Of a DNA stretch of 64,000 bases, positions 26,681 through 40,000 are shown piece after piece. The notes below the pieces were generated by a model. That model searched no databases and was not told where the DNA came from. It saw only the letters and a program-made list of their open reading frames with translations. Source of the stretch: Devosia sp. SD17-2 (GTDB taxonomy: Bacteria; Pseudomonadota; Alphaproteobacteria; Rhizobiales; Devosiaceae); NCBI RefSeq assembly GCF_029201565.1, contig NZ_CP104002.1, positions 1,133,001-1,197,000 of the forward strand, given 5' to 3'. A program made the translations under genes and the position numbers. Each line of letters begins with the position of its first letter. Within the stretch, counting starts at the first letter, position 1.

Positions 26681-28276
26681 TTAGTCCGAATTTGGGGCGA
26701 TGTCGAAGGCTGCGGCCATGAGCTGGCGGGTGTAATCCTCGCGCGGTGCCGCAAAGATCTCAGCCGCTGCGCCCGCCTCCACCACAAGGCCGTGACGCAT
26801 GACAATGAGGCGATGGGCAAGCGCCCTGACGACGCGCAGATCGTGGCTGATGAAGAGATAGGTGAGGCCGCGCCGCTGCTGGATATCGCGCAGCAGATCG
26901 ATCACCTGGGCCTGGATGGACACGTCGAGCGCCGAGGTTGGCTCGTCGAGCACGAGGAAGGCCGGTTCCAGAATGAGCGCGCGGGCAATGGCGATGCGCT
27001 GGCGCTGGCCGCCGGAAAACTCATGCGGATAGCGATCGGCGCTGTCGGGGTCGAGCCCGACCTCGCGCAGCACGTCGACGACCTTGCTTTGACGTTCGTC
27101 GTGCGAAAGGCTCGGCATGTGCACGGACAGGCCTTCGGCGACGATTTCGCGTACCGACATGCGCGGGCTGAGCGAGCCGAAGGGATCCTGAAAGACGATC
27201 TGCATGTGCTTTCGCATCGGGCGCAGGGCGCGGCCGGAGCGGCCGGCGACGTTCTCGCCCAGCACCACGATCCGCCCCTCGGACGAGATGAGGCGCAAGA
27301 GCGCATAGCCCAGCGTCGACTTTCCCGAGCCGCTCTCGCCGACGACGCCCAGTGTCTCGCCGCGATAAATGTCGAGATCGACTCCGTCGACCGCTTTGAT
27401 ATGGCCGATGGTGCGGCGCATGAGTCCCCGCTTGATCGGGAACCAGACTTTGACGTCCCGCGCCTCCACGATCTTTTCGGCATTAGGCTCGGGCAGGTTT
27501 GGCGAACCACTCGGCGCGGCGGCGAGGAGTTTCTTGGTATAGGCGTGCTGCGGGTTCTCGAAAATCTCGCTGACCGGGCCAGTCTCGACGATCTTGCCCT
27601 CGGTCATCACTGCCACGCGGTCAGCAATTTTGCGCACGATCGTGAGGTCGTGGGTGATGAACAGCATGGCCATGCCATTCCTGCGCTGCAGGCGCTTCAG
27701 GAGATCAAGAATCTGCGCCTGCACCGTCACGTCGAGCGCCGTGGTCGGTTCGTCAGCGATCAGCAGTTTGGGATCATTCGCCAGCGCCATGGCGATCATG
27801 ACGCGCTGGCGCTGCCCGCCTGAAAGCTGGTGAGGGTATGACTCCAGCCGGCTTTCCGGATCGGGAATGCCGACATCGGTGAGGAGCTCGATCGTACGCT
27901 TGCGGGCCGCCGTCTGGCGCAGGCCCTGATGGATCGCCAGCACCTCGCCGATCTGCTTGCCGATCGTGTGCACAGGATTGAGCGAGCTCATCGGCTCCTG
28001 AAAAATCATGCCGACCCGATTGCCGCGCAGGCCGCGCAAGATCTGCTCATCGACACTGGCAAGGTTTTGCCCTTCAAAGCTGATCTCGCCGGAAATGCTG
28101 GCGCTGGGCGGCAGGAGCCGCAGCACGGACAGAGCCGAAACCGATTTGCCCGACCCGCTCTCGCCAACCAGCGCCAGCGTCTCCCCCGGCGCGATGTCAA
28201 AGGCGATGTTCCGCACCGCCTCGGAAGTGCCGAAGCGGATGGTGAGATCCCGTACGGAAAGCAGCGGCCCGGTCAT
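26681..28276 (-). CDS. yejF: Peptide ABC transporter ATP-binding protein YejF-like (two nucleotide-binding domains)
   Basis: A 531-residue tandem ATPase energising the Yej importer, close to the 529 residues of E. coli YejF. Domain 1 has GESGSGKSVSAL, LSGGQRQRVMIA and [12 protein letters not shown]. Domain 2 has [27 protein letters not shown] and [12 protein letters not shown]. All key residues are intact in both halves. The start at 28276 overlaps the yejE stop by 4 nt (ATGA); longer upstream starts in this frame would run through yejE and are rejected. Confidence 0.95.
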   Translation of the reverse strand: MTGPLLSVRDLTIRFGTSEAVRNIAFDIAPGETLALVGESGSGKSVSALSVLRLLPPSASISGEISFEGQNLASVDEQILRGLRGNRVGMIFQEPMSSLNPVHTIGKQIGEVLAIHQGLRQTAARKRTIELLTDVGIPDPESRLESYPHQLSGGQRQRVMIAMALANDPKLLIADEPTTALDVTVQAQILDLLKRLQRRNGMAMLFITHDLTIVRKIADRVAVMTEGKIVETGPVSEIFENPQHAYTKKLLAAAPSGSPNLPEPNAEKIVEARDVKVWFPIKRGLMRRTIGHIKAVDGVDLDIYRGETLGVVGESGSGKSTLGYALLRLISSEGRIVVLGENVAGRSGRALRPMRKHMQIVFQDPFGSLSPRMSVREIVAEGLSVHMPSLSHDERQSKVVDVLREVGLDPDSADRYPHEFSGGQRQRIAIARALILEPAFLVLDEPTSALDVSIQAQVIDLLRDIQQRRGLTYLFISHDLRVVRALAHRLIVMRHGLVVEAGAAAEIFAAPREDYTRQLMAAAFDIAPNSD

Positions 28277-29373
28277 GCAAAGGTCTTTCGCGGGTCGAAG
28301 GCGTCGCGGACGGCTTCGCCGATGAAGACGAGCAGAGTCATCATGGCGGCGATGGTGAAAAAGCCGGTCAGCGCCAGCCAGGGGGCCTGCAGATTGTTCT
28401 TGCCCTGCGCCAGCAATTCCCCAAGCGAGGGCGAGCCCGGCGGCAGGCCGAGGCCGAGGAAATCGAGCGAGGTGAGGGTCGCCACCGACCCCGAGAGAAT
28501 GAAAGGCATGAAGGTCAGTGTTGCGACCATGGCGTTTGGCAGGAGGTGCCGCCACATGATGGTGCGGTTGGAAACGCCCAGCGCGCGGGCGGCGGTGACA
28601 TATTCAAAATTGCGCGCCCGCAGAAATTCGGCGCGGACAATGCCCACCAGCGACACCCAGGAAAACAGCAGCAAGATGCCGAGCAGCACCCAGAAGCTGG
28701 GCGCGATCACCCGCGAGATGATCAGCAGCAGATAAAGCGCCGGGATCGAGGTCCAGATTTCGATGAGGCGCTGGGCGATGAGGTCGGTCCAGCCGCCGAA
28801 ATAGCCCTGCACGGCCCCTGCCACGATACCGACGCCCGAAGAGATGACCGTGAGGATCAGCCCGAAGAGGATCGACAGCCGGAACCCATAGACCAGCCGC
28901 GCAAAAACATCGCGGCCGCGATCGTCGGTGCCCAGCCAGTGATAATTGCCGATATGGCAATTGGGGTCGTCAACGCCCATGGGATAGCGGGCGCAGAACT
29001 CTTCCCGGCTCATCAGCCAGCTGGGCGGATTGGCGCCAGAATAGGGCAGATAGCCATCAATCGTCGTGTAGTCGAAGCGCACCGGCGGCCAGAGCGCCCA
29101 GCCATTGGCCTCGATTTCGTCTGATATATAGGGCTGGCGGTAATTGGTGGTGGCCAGAAACCCGCCGAACTTGCTCTCGGGATAGGTGACCAGCGCCGGC
29201 ACCAGCAATTCGCCCTTGTAGGAGACGAGGATCGGGCGCTCATTGGCAATGAACTCGGCCCCCAGCGTGACGATGAAGAGGGCGAGGAAAATCCAGAGCG
29301 ACCACCAGCCGCGCCGGTTGGCCTTGAAATTGGCGAGGCGCCGGCGATTGAGCGGGGAGAGGGCAATGCTCAT
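28273..29373 (-). CDS. yejE: Peptide ABC transporter permease YejE-like
   Basis: A 366-residue inner-membrane permease. One N-terminal helix (residues about 23-43) is followed by a periplasmic loop of about 120 residues characteristic of YejE (PNCHIGNYHWLGTDDRGRDV at its end), then five helices. The coupling loop is NFEYVTAARALGVSNRTIMW and the family motif LDFLGLGLPPGSPSLGELLA. It overlaps yejB by 4 nt upstream and yejF by 4 nt downstream. Confidence 0.95.
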   Translation of the reverse strand: MSIALSPLNRRRLANFKANRRGWWSLWIFLALFIVTLGAEFIANERPILVSYKGELLVPALVTYPESKFGGFLATTNYRQPYISDEIEANGWALWPPVRFDYTTIDGYLPYSGANPPSWLMSREEFCARYPMGVDDPNCHIGNYHWLGTDDRGRDVFARLVYGFRLSILFGLILTVISSGVGIVAGAVQGYFGGWTDLIAQRLIEIWTSIPALYLLLIISRVIAPSFWVLLGILLLFSWVSLVGIVRAEFLRARNFEYVTAARALGVSNRTIMWRHLLPNAMVATLTFMPFILSGSVATLTSLDFLGLGLPPGSPSLGELLAQGKNNLQAPWLALTGFFTIAAMMTLLVFIGEAVRDAFDPRKTFA

Positions 29374-30470
29374 GCGTCGCGGCTTTCAAAGTCGAGGCGC
29401 GGATCCACCCACATATAGGCTAGATCCGAGATCAGCCCGATCACCAGCCCCAGAAGCGAGAAGATATAGAGCGTGGCAAAGACCACCGGATAATCGCGAT
29501 TGGCGATGGCCTCAAAACCGAGGAGGCCAAGCCCGTCGAGCGAGAAGATGGTTTCGATCAGCAGCGAGCCACCGAAGAAGGCGCCTATGAACGCGCCCGG
29601 AAACCCGGCAATGATCAGCATCATGGCGTTGCGGAAGACATGGCCATAAAGCACCTGCCGGTCGTTCAGGCCCTTGGCCCGCGCCGTCACCACATATTGC
29701 TTGCCGATCTCGTCGAGGAAGGAATTTTTGGTGAGCAGCGTCGCCGTGGCAAAGGCCCCGAGCCCCATGGCCGTGATGGGCAGGACGAGGTGCCAGGCAT
29801 AATCGAGCACCTGCCGCCACCAGGGGAAAGATGAAAACCCCGGCGAGGTCAGCCCGCGCAGCGGGAAGATCGACCAGAAACTGCCCCCGGCAAAAAGCAC
29901 GATCAGCGCAATGGCAACGAGAAAACCGGGCACGGCATAGCCGACGATGATGAGGCTCGAGGTCCAGACGTCGAAGCGGGAGCCATCGCGGCGCGCCTTG
30001 GCGATGCCGAGCGGAATGGAGACGCCATAGGCGATCAGCGTCATCCACAGGCCCAGCGAAATCGAGACCGGCATCTTCTCCTTGATCAGATCGATGACGG
30101 AGATGTCGCGATAATAGCTCTCGCCGAAATCGAAGCGGAGATAGTTCCAGATCATGGTGACGAAGCGTTCGAGCGGCGGCTTGTCGAAGCCGAACTGCTT
30201 TTCGATCCGCTCGACAAGTTCAGGCGGCAGGCCGTCGCTGCCGCGATAGCCGCTCCTGCCGGGCTGGTTCTGGGCATTGGGCTGGGAGACAACGTCACCC
30301 CCGCCACCGGTGACGCGTTCGGTCAGCGCCACGTTCTGGCCGGAGAGATTGGCCAGGGCCTGTTCCACCGGCCCGCCCGGCGCAAACTGGGTGATGAGAA
30401 AGGAAATAGCCATGATGCCGAAAACGGTCGGGATCATCAGCAATAGTCGGCGGATGATATAGGCGCCCAT
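29370..30470 (-). CDS. yejB: Peptide ABC transporter permease YejB-like
   Basis: A 366-residue permease and the first gene of this operon. The ATG at 30470 is preceded by GGAG with 6 nt spacing and gives the standard first helix (MGAYIIRRLLLMIPTVFGIM); an upstream extension lacks support. An insert rich in Gly, Gln and Asn (residues about 50-80) precedes GLPPELVERIEKQFGFDKP, a usual YejB trait. The coupling loop is QYVVTARAKGLNDRQVLYGH. Confidence 0.95.
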   Translation of the reverse strand: MGAYIIRRLLLMIPTVFGIMAISFLITQFAPGGPVEQALANLSGQNVALTERVTGGGGDVVSQPNAQNQPGRSGYRGSDGLPPELVERIEKQFGFDKPPLERFVTMIWNYLRFDFGESYYRDISVIDLIKEKMPVSISLGLWMTLIAYGVSIPLGIAKARRDGSRFDVWTSSLIIVGYAVPGFLVAIALIVLFAGGSFWSIFPLRGLTSPGFSSFPWWRQVLDYAWHLVLPITAMGLGAFATATLLTKNSFLDEIGKQYVVTARAKGLNDRQVLYGHVFRNAMMLIIAGFPGAFIGAFFGGSLLIETIFSLDGLGLLGFEAIANRDYPVVFATLYIFSLLGLVIGLISDLAYMWVDPRLDFESRDA

Positions 30471-30790
30471 CTCGTCTCCAACCCTTGGCTCGCCATGGTT
30501 CACTTTGTCGAGCCACCCGCAAATCACCTTGCGGTGAGAGGGGTTTGTCCCGAATGCACCATTTGGCGACAGCTTTTGCAACTGCCGCTTTCATTGGGAG
30601 CTTCTGTCTCGCCAAACACCCCCACCTAACCTCCCCCTTTGAGGGGGAGGGATGTTTCTGTGGCTCACCGGCCGCTCAGCAAAACTCGATCGGTCCCTCC
30701 CCCTTCACAGGGGGAGGCCAGGTGGGGGTAGCCTCATCTCCGCTTGCCTCATCCCCTCGCCACCGTCACAATCGGCCCACGGGAGTGCCC
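30471..30790. other. Intergenic region upstream of yejB, mostly a repeat
   Basis: This 320-bp divergent gap contains the repeat at 30617-30730 and no supported gene. The yejB promoter should lie in 30471-30610, which is not repetitive; no confident promoter elements were identified. Confidence 0.6.
30617..30730. repeat. MITE-like palindromic repeat, copy 3
   Basis: An element of about 114 bp starting ACCCCCACCTAACCTCCCCC and ending with its near reverse complement. The interior keeps the segment TGTGGCTCAC and AAACTCGAT found in copy 2 at 12261-12373, showing common descent rather than chance palindromes. Both ends fold into local hairpins. Confidence 0.85.
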
Positions 30791-31039
30791 ATGAACTACA
30801 AGACGATTGCCCAGGTGCGGGATGCCGGTATCGCCCGTGTCCTTATCGTTGCCCTCCGGGCCCACGGATTTCATCCGCTCGACCCGCGCGATGGTGGCCT
30901 GCCGGGGGTGCCGAATATTTTCGGGGCCGATGGCGTCGGCATTGAGGTGCCGGAAAACGAGATGGGCGATGCAACGCTTCTGGTCGAGGACCTGTTGAAG
31001 GACATGACAGAGCCTCGTCCCGCAAAACCGCCATATTGA
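30791..31039 (+). CDS. Small conserved-looking protein, possibly DUF2007-like
   Basis: An 82-residue soluble protein. The start at 30791 has GGGAG about 6 nt upstream. Its pattern (RVLIVALRAHGFHPLDPRDG, then GIEVPENEMGDATLLVEDLL) resembles small DUF2007 'putative signal transducing' proteins, in which a short beta-alpha-beta unit ends with a helix after a VP motif. That link is tentative. It lies between the divergent yejB and the Omp19-like gene with no obvious operon partner. Confidence 0.65.
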   Translation: MNYKTIAQVRDAGIARVLIVALRAHGFHPLDPRDGGLPGVPNIFGADGVGIEVPENEMGDATLLVEDLLKDMTEPRPAKPPY

Positions 31040-31144
31040 CAAAACACCATTGGTTTGCGGTCGGGCGTTGAACGGAGTGGTTGCTTTGGTTTATAAGCCG
31101 CCACAAGTGTTAATTTCCCTTAAGCCCTCGGGCAGGAGTCACTC

Positions 31145-31747
31145 ATGAAGCTTTGGAAACGCGGAGCTGGTTCCGTATTGGGTGTGGCCGCTGCTGCGCT
31201 GCTGCTTGCAGCCTGCTCGCCGTCCACACGATCCAATACGGCCGGGCTCAACGTCGTGAGCGCGCCCCAGCAGTTGCAGCCGATCCAGCCCTCGACTGTT
31301 CAGCAGGGCACTTTGCCTTCGATCGGCGCCACCGGTACGCCGGCACCGGGCTTGTCGGGTACCCCCGTTCTGGGTGGGGCGCCTGCTGCGCCGCAGCCGG
31401 GCTTCGGCACCACCACAACAGTTGGCAGCGCCGGATCGATCACCACGATCGGCCAGCCAGCCGGCAGCTTCAGCGCTGGTCCGGAAGGCGTGTGGACCGT
31501 CACTGCTGGTGCACAGACCTGCCAGCTCAACCTGCCGATGACCGCCAAGACCGGCACCAATTACTTCCGCGCCTCCTCGCCCGGCTGCACCGTGCCGCAG
31601 ATCGCCTCGGTGACCGGCTGGCAGCAGGTCGGCAGCCAGCTGCAGCTCTATGATGAGAACGGCAATATCGCGGCTTTCCTCGCCCCCTCGAGCGGCCGCT
31701 ACATCGGCACCATGGGCGGTGGCCAGGCCATCGCGATGTCGCGCTAA
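31145..31747 (+). CDS. Omp19-like outer-membrane lipoprotein with AprI/Inh protease-inhibitor domain
   Basis: A 200-residue lipoprotein with lipobox LLAAC (Cys24), a long Pro/Gly/Thr-rich linker, and a C-terminal AprI/Inh-type beta-barrel domain (residues about 112-200). The domain starts EGVWTVTAGAQTCQLNLPM and ends GGQAIAMSR, closely matching the end of Brucella Omp19 (GGQAVTLSR as I recall). Omp19 inhibits proteases and protects the cell surface from host enzymes. The two cysteines typical of the inhibitor fold are present. CAGGAG precedes the ATG and a strong terminator follows, so it is monocistronic. Confidence 0.85.
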   Translation: MKLWKRGAGSVLGVAAAALLLAACSPSTRSNTAGLNVVSAPQQLQPIQPSTVQQGTLPSIGATGTPAPGLSGTPVLGGAPAAPQPGFGTTTTVGSAGSITTIGQPAGSFSAGPEGVWTVTAGAQTCQLNLPMTAKTGTNYFRASSPGCTVPQIASVTGWQQVGSQLQLYDENGNIAAFLAPSSGRYIGTMGGGQAIAMSR

Positions 31748-31756
31748 GTCTTTTAG

Positions 31757-31782
31757 GCCGGCCCGCGCAGGGCCGGCTTTTT
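31757..31782 (+). terminator. Intrinsic terminator after the Omp19-like gene
   Basis: GCCGGCCC, 5-nt loop, GGGCCGGC: an 8-bp perfect stem followed by five T residues, 10 nt after the stop codon. Confidence 0.93.
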
Positions 31783-31819
31783 GTTTCCAGGCGTTGCACC
31801 GCATCGAGGCATCGTGTCA

Positions 31820-31837
31820 CCCCCGCGAAAGCGGGGG
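31820..31837. repeat. CCCCCGC-gaaa-GCGGGGG palindromic repeat
   Basis: A 7-bp GC stem with a GAAA tetraloop, preceded by GTGTCA. The same GTGTCA-CCCCGC module occurs at 34419-34442 before sucC, so it is a dispersed repeat. Confidence 0.7.
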
Positions 31838-31902
31838 CTCTGTTTTCGGTTGCGGTTCAATAGGGGTCTCGCTGTGGCGGGACCGTCCGGTGGTATTTCC
31901 TG

Positions 31903-34409
<2,507 letters not shown>

Positions 34410-34551
34410 CCGAACAAGTGTCATCCCCGCGCAAGCGGGGATCTCCCTTTCAGGGGAGAGAAACCGAGATTGCCGCTTTGAGGCGGGAATGACGCGGTAG
34501 GGGTCTTGGAGCCCCGTGATCGCAAGCGATTGACCCACCAAGGGGAACACG
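34410..34551. repeat. mdh-sucC intergenic palindromes
   Basis: ATCCCCGC-gcaa-GCGGGGAT at 34423-34442, CTCCC-N6-GGGAG at 34443-34458, and a further GAGGCGGGAATGACG end form a mosaic repeat of the GTGTCAT family. It may stabilise the mdh 3' end or attenuate between mdh and sucC. Confidence 0.7.
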
Positions 34552-35745
<1,194 letters not shown>

Positions 35746-35763
35746 TTCAGGGGACTGGAAAGC

Positions 35764-36666
35764 ATGTCTATTCTCGTCAACAAAGACACCAAGATCCTCG
35801 TTCAGGGCCTGACCGGCAAGACCGGCACGTTCCACACCGAACAGGCGCTGGCCTATTACGGCACCCAGATGGTTGCCGGCATTCACCCCAAGAAGGGTGG
35901 CGAAACCTGGACTGGCGCTGCCGGCAAAAGCCTGCCGATCTATGCTACGGTTGCCGAAGCCCGCGACGCTACCGGTGCTGACGCATCGGTGATCTATGTG
36001 CCGCCTGCCGGTGCTGCCGACGCGATCATCGAAGCCATTGAAGCCGAGATCCCGTTCATCACCTGCATCACCGAAGGCATTCCGGTGGCCGACATGGTGC
36101 GCGTCAAGGCCCGCCTCGAACGCTCCAATTCGCGCCTCCTCGGCCCGAACTGCCCCGGTATCCTCACCCCGGAAGAGTGCAAGATCGGCATCATGCCGGG
36201 CTCGATCTTCCGCAAGGGTTCGGTCGGTATCGTCTCGCGCTCGGGCACGCTGACCTATGAGGCCGTGTTCCAGACCACCAATGAGGGCCTTGGCCAGACC
36301 ACGGCTGTTGGCATCGGCGGCGATCCGGTGAAGGGCACCGAGTTCATCGACGTGCTCGAGATGTTCCTCGCCGACGACGCGACCGAGTCGATCATCATGA
36401 TCGGCGAAATCGGTGGCGCGGCTGAAGAAGAAGCGGCGCAGTTCCTGATCGACGAAGCCAAGAAGGGCCGCAAGAAGCCCATGGCCGGCTTTATCGCCGG
36501 GCGCACCGCACCCAAGGGGCGCACCATGGGCCATGCCGGCGCTGTCGTTTCCGGCGGCAAGGGCGATGCGGAATCCAAGATCGCGGCCATGGAAGCGGCC
36601 GGGATCACGGTGTCGCCGTCGCCCGCACGACTCGGCAAGACCCTCGTGGACGTGCTCAAGGGTTAA
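35764..36666 (+). CDS. sucD: Succinate-CoA ligase subunit alpha
   Basis: A 300-residue CoA-binding, phosphohistidine-bearing subunit. [16 protein letters not shown] marks the CoA fold, [20 protein letters not shown] the central region, and the active-site His lies in [13 protein letters not shown]. It is followed by the long leader before sucA rather than by close coupling. Confidence 0.98.
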   Translation: MSILVNKDTKILVQGLTGKTGTFHTEQALAYYGTQMVAGIHPKKGGETWTGAAGKSLPIYATVAEARDATGADASVIYVPPAGAADAIIEAIEAEIPFITCITEGIPVADMVRVKARLERSNSRLLGPNCPGILTPEECKIGIMPGSIFRKGSVGIVSRSGTLTYEAVFQTTNEGLGQTTAVGIGGDPVKGTEFIDVLEMFLADDATESIIMIGEIGGAAEEEAAQFLIDEAKKGRKKPMAGFIAGRTAPKGRTMGHAGAVVSGGKGDAESKIAAMEAAGITVSPSPARLGKTLVDVLKG

Positions 36667-37005
36667 CCGACCAGCGCTTTTGTCTGAAAGTATACATCTC
36701 GACCAATAAGGTCAGTAGAGTTGTCTTTTACCGCCGACGGAAGTGCACGACTTATATAACGGATCCCTTCACGGGATCGTCACTGGGCGCGGCGAAATTC
36801 GCCGCGCTAACTGCCCAGAGGGATGCTAGCCAAGATTAGGCCAAGGTCTCTCGATATCTGAGCCACGACCCTGCTCAGGGGTCGTTCACTTAACAGGATA
36901 CTAAGGATAAGCGGTCAGTATCCGATCGTAATCAAGGGACCGCATTGAGGCCGGCTCGCCGGCTCGTTTCAAAGGATGGCGGGGCGGCGCCTCGCACAAA
37001 AAGCG
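36667..37005 (+). promoter_or_regulatory. Long hairpin-rich leader upstream of sucA (candidate structured RNA)
   Basis: This 339-nt gap in an otherwise tight operon contains four strong inverted repeats. GATCCC-N5-GGGATC spans 36762-36778. A two-part stem spans 36783-36818 (outer CTGGGC/GCCCAG, inner GCGGCG/CGCCGC). CGACCC-N7-GGGTCG spans 36866-36884. Two interleaved pairings follow: GGATAC 36896-36901 with GTATCC 36918-36923, and GCGGTC 36911-36916 with GACCGC 36938-36943. The interleaving allows a pseudoknot or two alternative folds. None has a T run, so these are not simple terminators. An internal sucA promoter is also likely here. No known riboswitch class was recognised. Confidence 0.55.
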
Positions 37006-40000
37006 ATGACACGACAGGAAAAGAACGACGCGTTCTTGCTGACCTCGTTCCTCTATGGGGGGAACGCTGACTACATCGAACAACTTTACTCCCGTTACAA
37101 GTCTGACCCGAGCAGTGTCGACGAGACCTGGTCGAGCTTCTTTTCCCGTCTGGACGACAGCCAGGACGTCGCCGTCCGGAATGCTGAAGGTCCCAGCTGG
37201 GGTCGCAAGGATTGGCCGCAGGCGGCCGGCGGCGACCTGATAGCTGCGCTTGACGGCAATTGGGGCGAGATCGCGGTCAAGGCCGAAAAGGCCACGACCA
37301 AGAAGGCCGTCGCCGAAGGCAAGCCTTCCGCCAGCGCCGAAGACGTGCTGCAGGCGACCCGGGATTCGATCCGTGCCATCATGATGATCCGCGCCTATCG
37401 CATGCGCGGCCATCTGCATGCCGATCTTGATCCGCTCAAGCTCAAGGCCGACGAACCGGCCCCCGAGCTTGATCCACTCAGCTACGGCTTCACCGAGGCC
37501 GACTACAGCCGCAAGATCTTCATCGACAATTATCTGGGCCTCGAATACGCCACCATCCCAGAGATGCTGGCCATCCTGCAGCGCACCTATTGCGGCACGC
37601 TCGGGATCGAATTCATGCATATCTCCGATCCGGAAGAGAAGCAGTGGATTCAGGAGCGCATCGAGGGTCCGGACAAGGAAATCACCTTCACCGCCGAAGG
37701 CAAGAAGGCGATCCTCAACAAGCTGATCGAGGCCGAAGGCTTCGAAAAGTTCCTCGACGTCAAGTATACCGGCACCAAGCGCTTCGGCCTTGATGGCGGC
37801 GAAGCCACTATTCCGGCGCTCGAGCAGATCATCAAGCGCGGCGGTGCCCTTGGCATCAAGGATATCGTGCTGGGCATGGCCCACCGCGGCCGTCTCAACG
37901 TTCTGACCCAGGTCATGGCCAAGCCGCATCGCGCGCTGTTCCATGAATTCAAGGGCGGCGCCTTCTACCCCGACGACGTCGAGGGTTCGGGCGACGTGAA
38001 GTACCATCTTGGCGCGTCGTCGGACCGCGAGTTCGACAACAACAAGGTGCACCTGTCGCTGACGGCCAATCCGTCTCACCTCGAAATCGTTGATCCCGTG
38101 GTGCTCGGCAAGTCGCGCGCCAAGCAGGACCAGCACATCGCTCCCGATGGCAAGCTCGTCAACATCGCCCAGGATGGCAAGCCGGACCGGTCCATGGTCC
38201 TGCCCCTGATGATCCATGGCGACGCGGCCTTTGCCGGCCAGGGTGTGATTGCCGAATGTCTGGGGCTCTCCGGCCTCAAGGGTCACCGCACGGGTGGGTC
38301 GATCCACTTCGTCATCAACAACCAGATCGGCTTTACCACTTCGCCGATCTATTCGCGCTCCTCGCCATATCCGACCGACGTCGCCAAGATGATCGAGGCG
38401 CCGGTTCTGCATGTGAATGGCGATGATCCGGAAGCTGTCGTGTTCGCGGCGAAGGTGGCTGTCGAATACCGCCAGAAGTTCGGCAAGCCTGTCGTCATCG
38501 ACATGTTCTGCTATCGCCGCTTCGGTCACAACGAAGGCGACGAGCCCAGCTTCACCCAGCCGCTGATGTACTCCAAGATCCGGTCGCACAAGACGACCCT
38601 GGAGATCTATTCGCAAAAGCTGATCGCTGAAGGCGTGCTCTCCGAGAACGACGTCGAGCAGATGCGCGCCAATTGGAAGGCCAAGCTCGAGGCCGAATTC
38701 GAAGCCGGCCAGGACTATCGCCCGAACAAAGCCGACTGGCTCGACGGCGCCTGGAAGAGCTTCAAGCCGGCCGCCGATGAAGGCCCGCGCCGCGGTGACA
38801 CCGGTGTCGATCTCGACCGTCTGGTCGCTATCGGAACCCAGCTCACCAAGGTTCCGGCCGAGTTCAACGTCCACAAGACGGTCAAGCGCTTCCTCGACAA
38901 CCGCCTCAAGGCAATTGAGAGCGGCGAGGGCATCGACTGGGCGACGGCCGAGGCGCTGGCCTTTGGTACGCTTGTTACCGAAGGGCACCCTGTGCGCCTT
39001 TCCGGCCAGGATTCGGAACGCGGCACGTTCAGCCAGCGCCACTCGGTGCTGAATGACCAGCAGGTGGAAAACAAGACCTTCACCCCGCTGAACAATCTCA
39101 CGCCCGATCAGGCCCGCTACGAGGTCATCAACTCGATGCTCTCCGAAGAGGCGGTGCTCGGTTTCGAATACGGCTATTCGCTCGCCGATCCGCGGGCGCT
39201 GACGCTGTGGGAAGCCCAGTTCGGCGACTTCGTGAACGGTGCGCAGGTCGTCATCGACCAGTTCATCTCTTCGGGCGAGCGCAAGTGGTTCCGCATGTCG
39301 GGCCTCGTGATGCTCCTGCCGCACGGCTATGAAGGGCAGGGGCCGGAGCACTCCTCCGCGCGTCCCGAGCGCTTCCTCCAGCTCTGCGCCGAAGACAATA
39401 TGCAGGTCGCCAACTGCACGACGCCGGCCAACTACTTCCACGTGCTGCGCCGGCAGCTCAAGCGCGACTTCCGCAAGCCGCTGATCCTGATGACGCCCAA
39501 GAGCCTCTTGCGCCACAAGCGTGCGGTCTCCGGCCTCGTCGAGCTTGGTCCGGACAGTGTCTTCCATCGCCTCCTCTGGGACGATGCCGAGGCCCCCGGT
39601 CTGCCCAAGACCACTATCCGCCTCCAGCCGGACGAAAAGATCCGTCGCGTCGTCCTCTGCACCGGCAAGGTCTATTACGACCTCCTCGAAGATCGCGAGA
39701 AGAAGGGCATCGACGATGTCTATCTCCTGCGCATCGAGCAGCTCTATCCGTTCCCGGCCAAGGCGCTGCTTGACGAGCTGAGCCGCTTCCCCAATGCGGA
39801 AGTGATCTGGTGCCAGGAAGAGCCCCGCAACATGGGTGCCTGGGCCTTCATCCAGCCCTATGTGGAATGGGTGTTCGACCAGATGGGCCGTGGCCACCAG
39901 CGCGTGCGCTACTCCGGCCGTCCGGCGGCCGCTTCGCCCGCTACGGGCCGCATGAGCGTTCACCTGGAGCAGCTCCAGGCGTTCCTCGACGATGCCTTGG

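Noticed and set aside
31110..31123. A TTAA-N6-TTAA sequence upstream of the Omp19-like gene, considered as a CtrA site
   Set aside because: The CtrA consensus is TTAA-N7-TTAA; the spacer here is one base short, and there is no further support.
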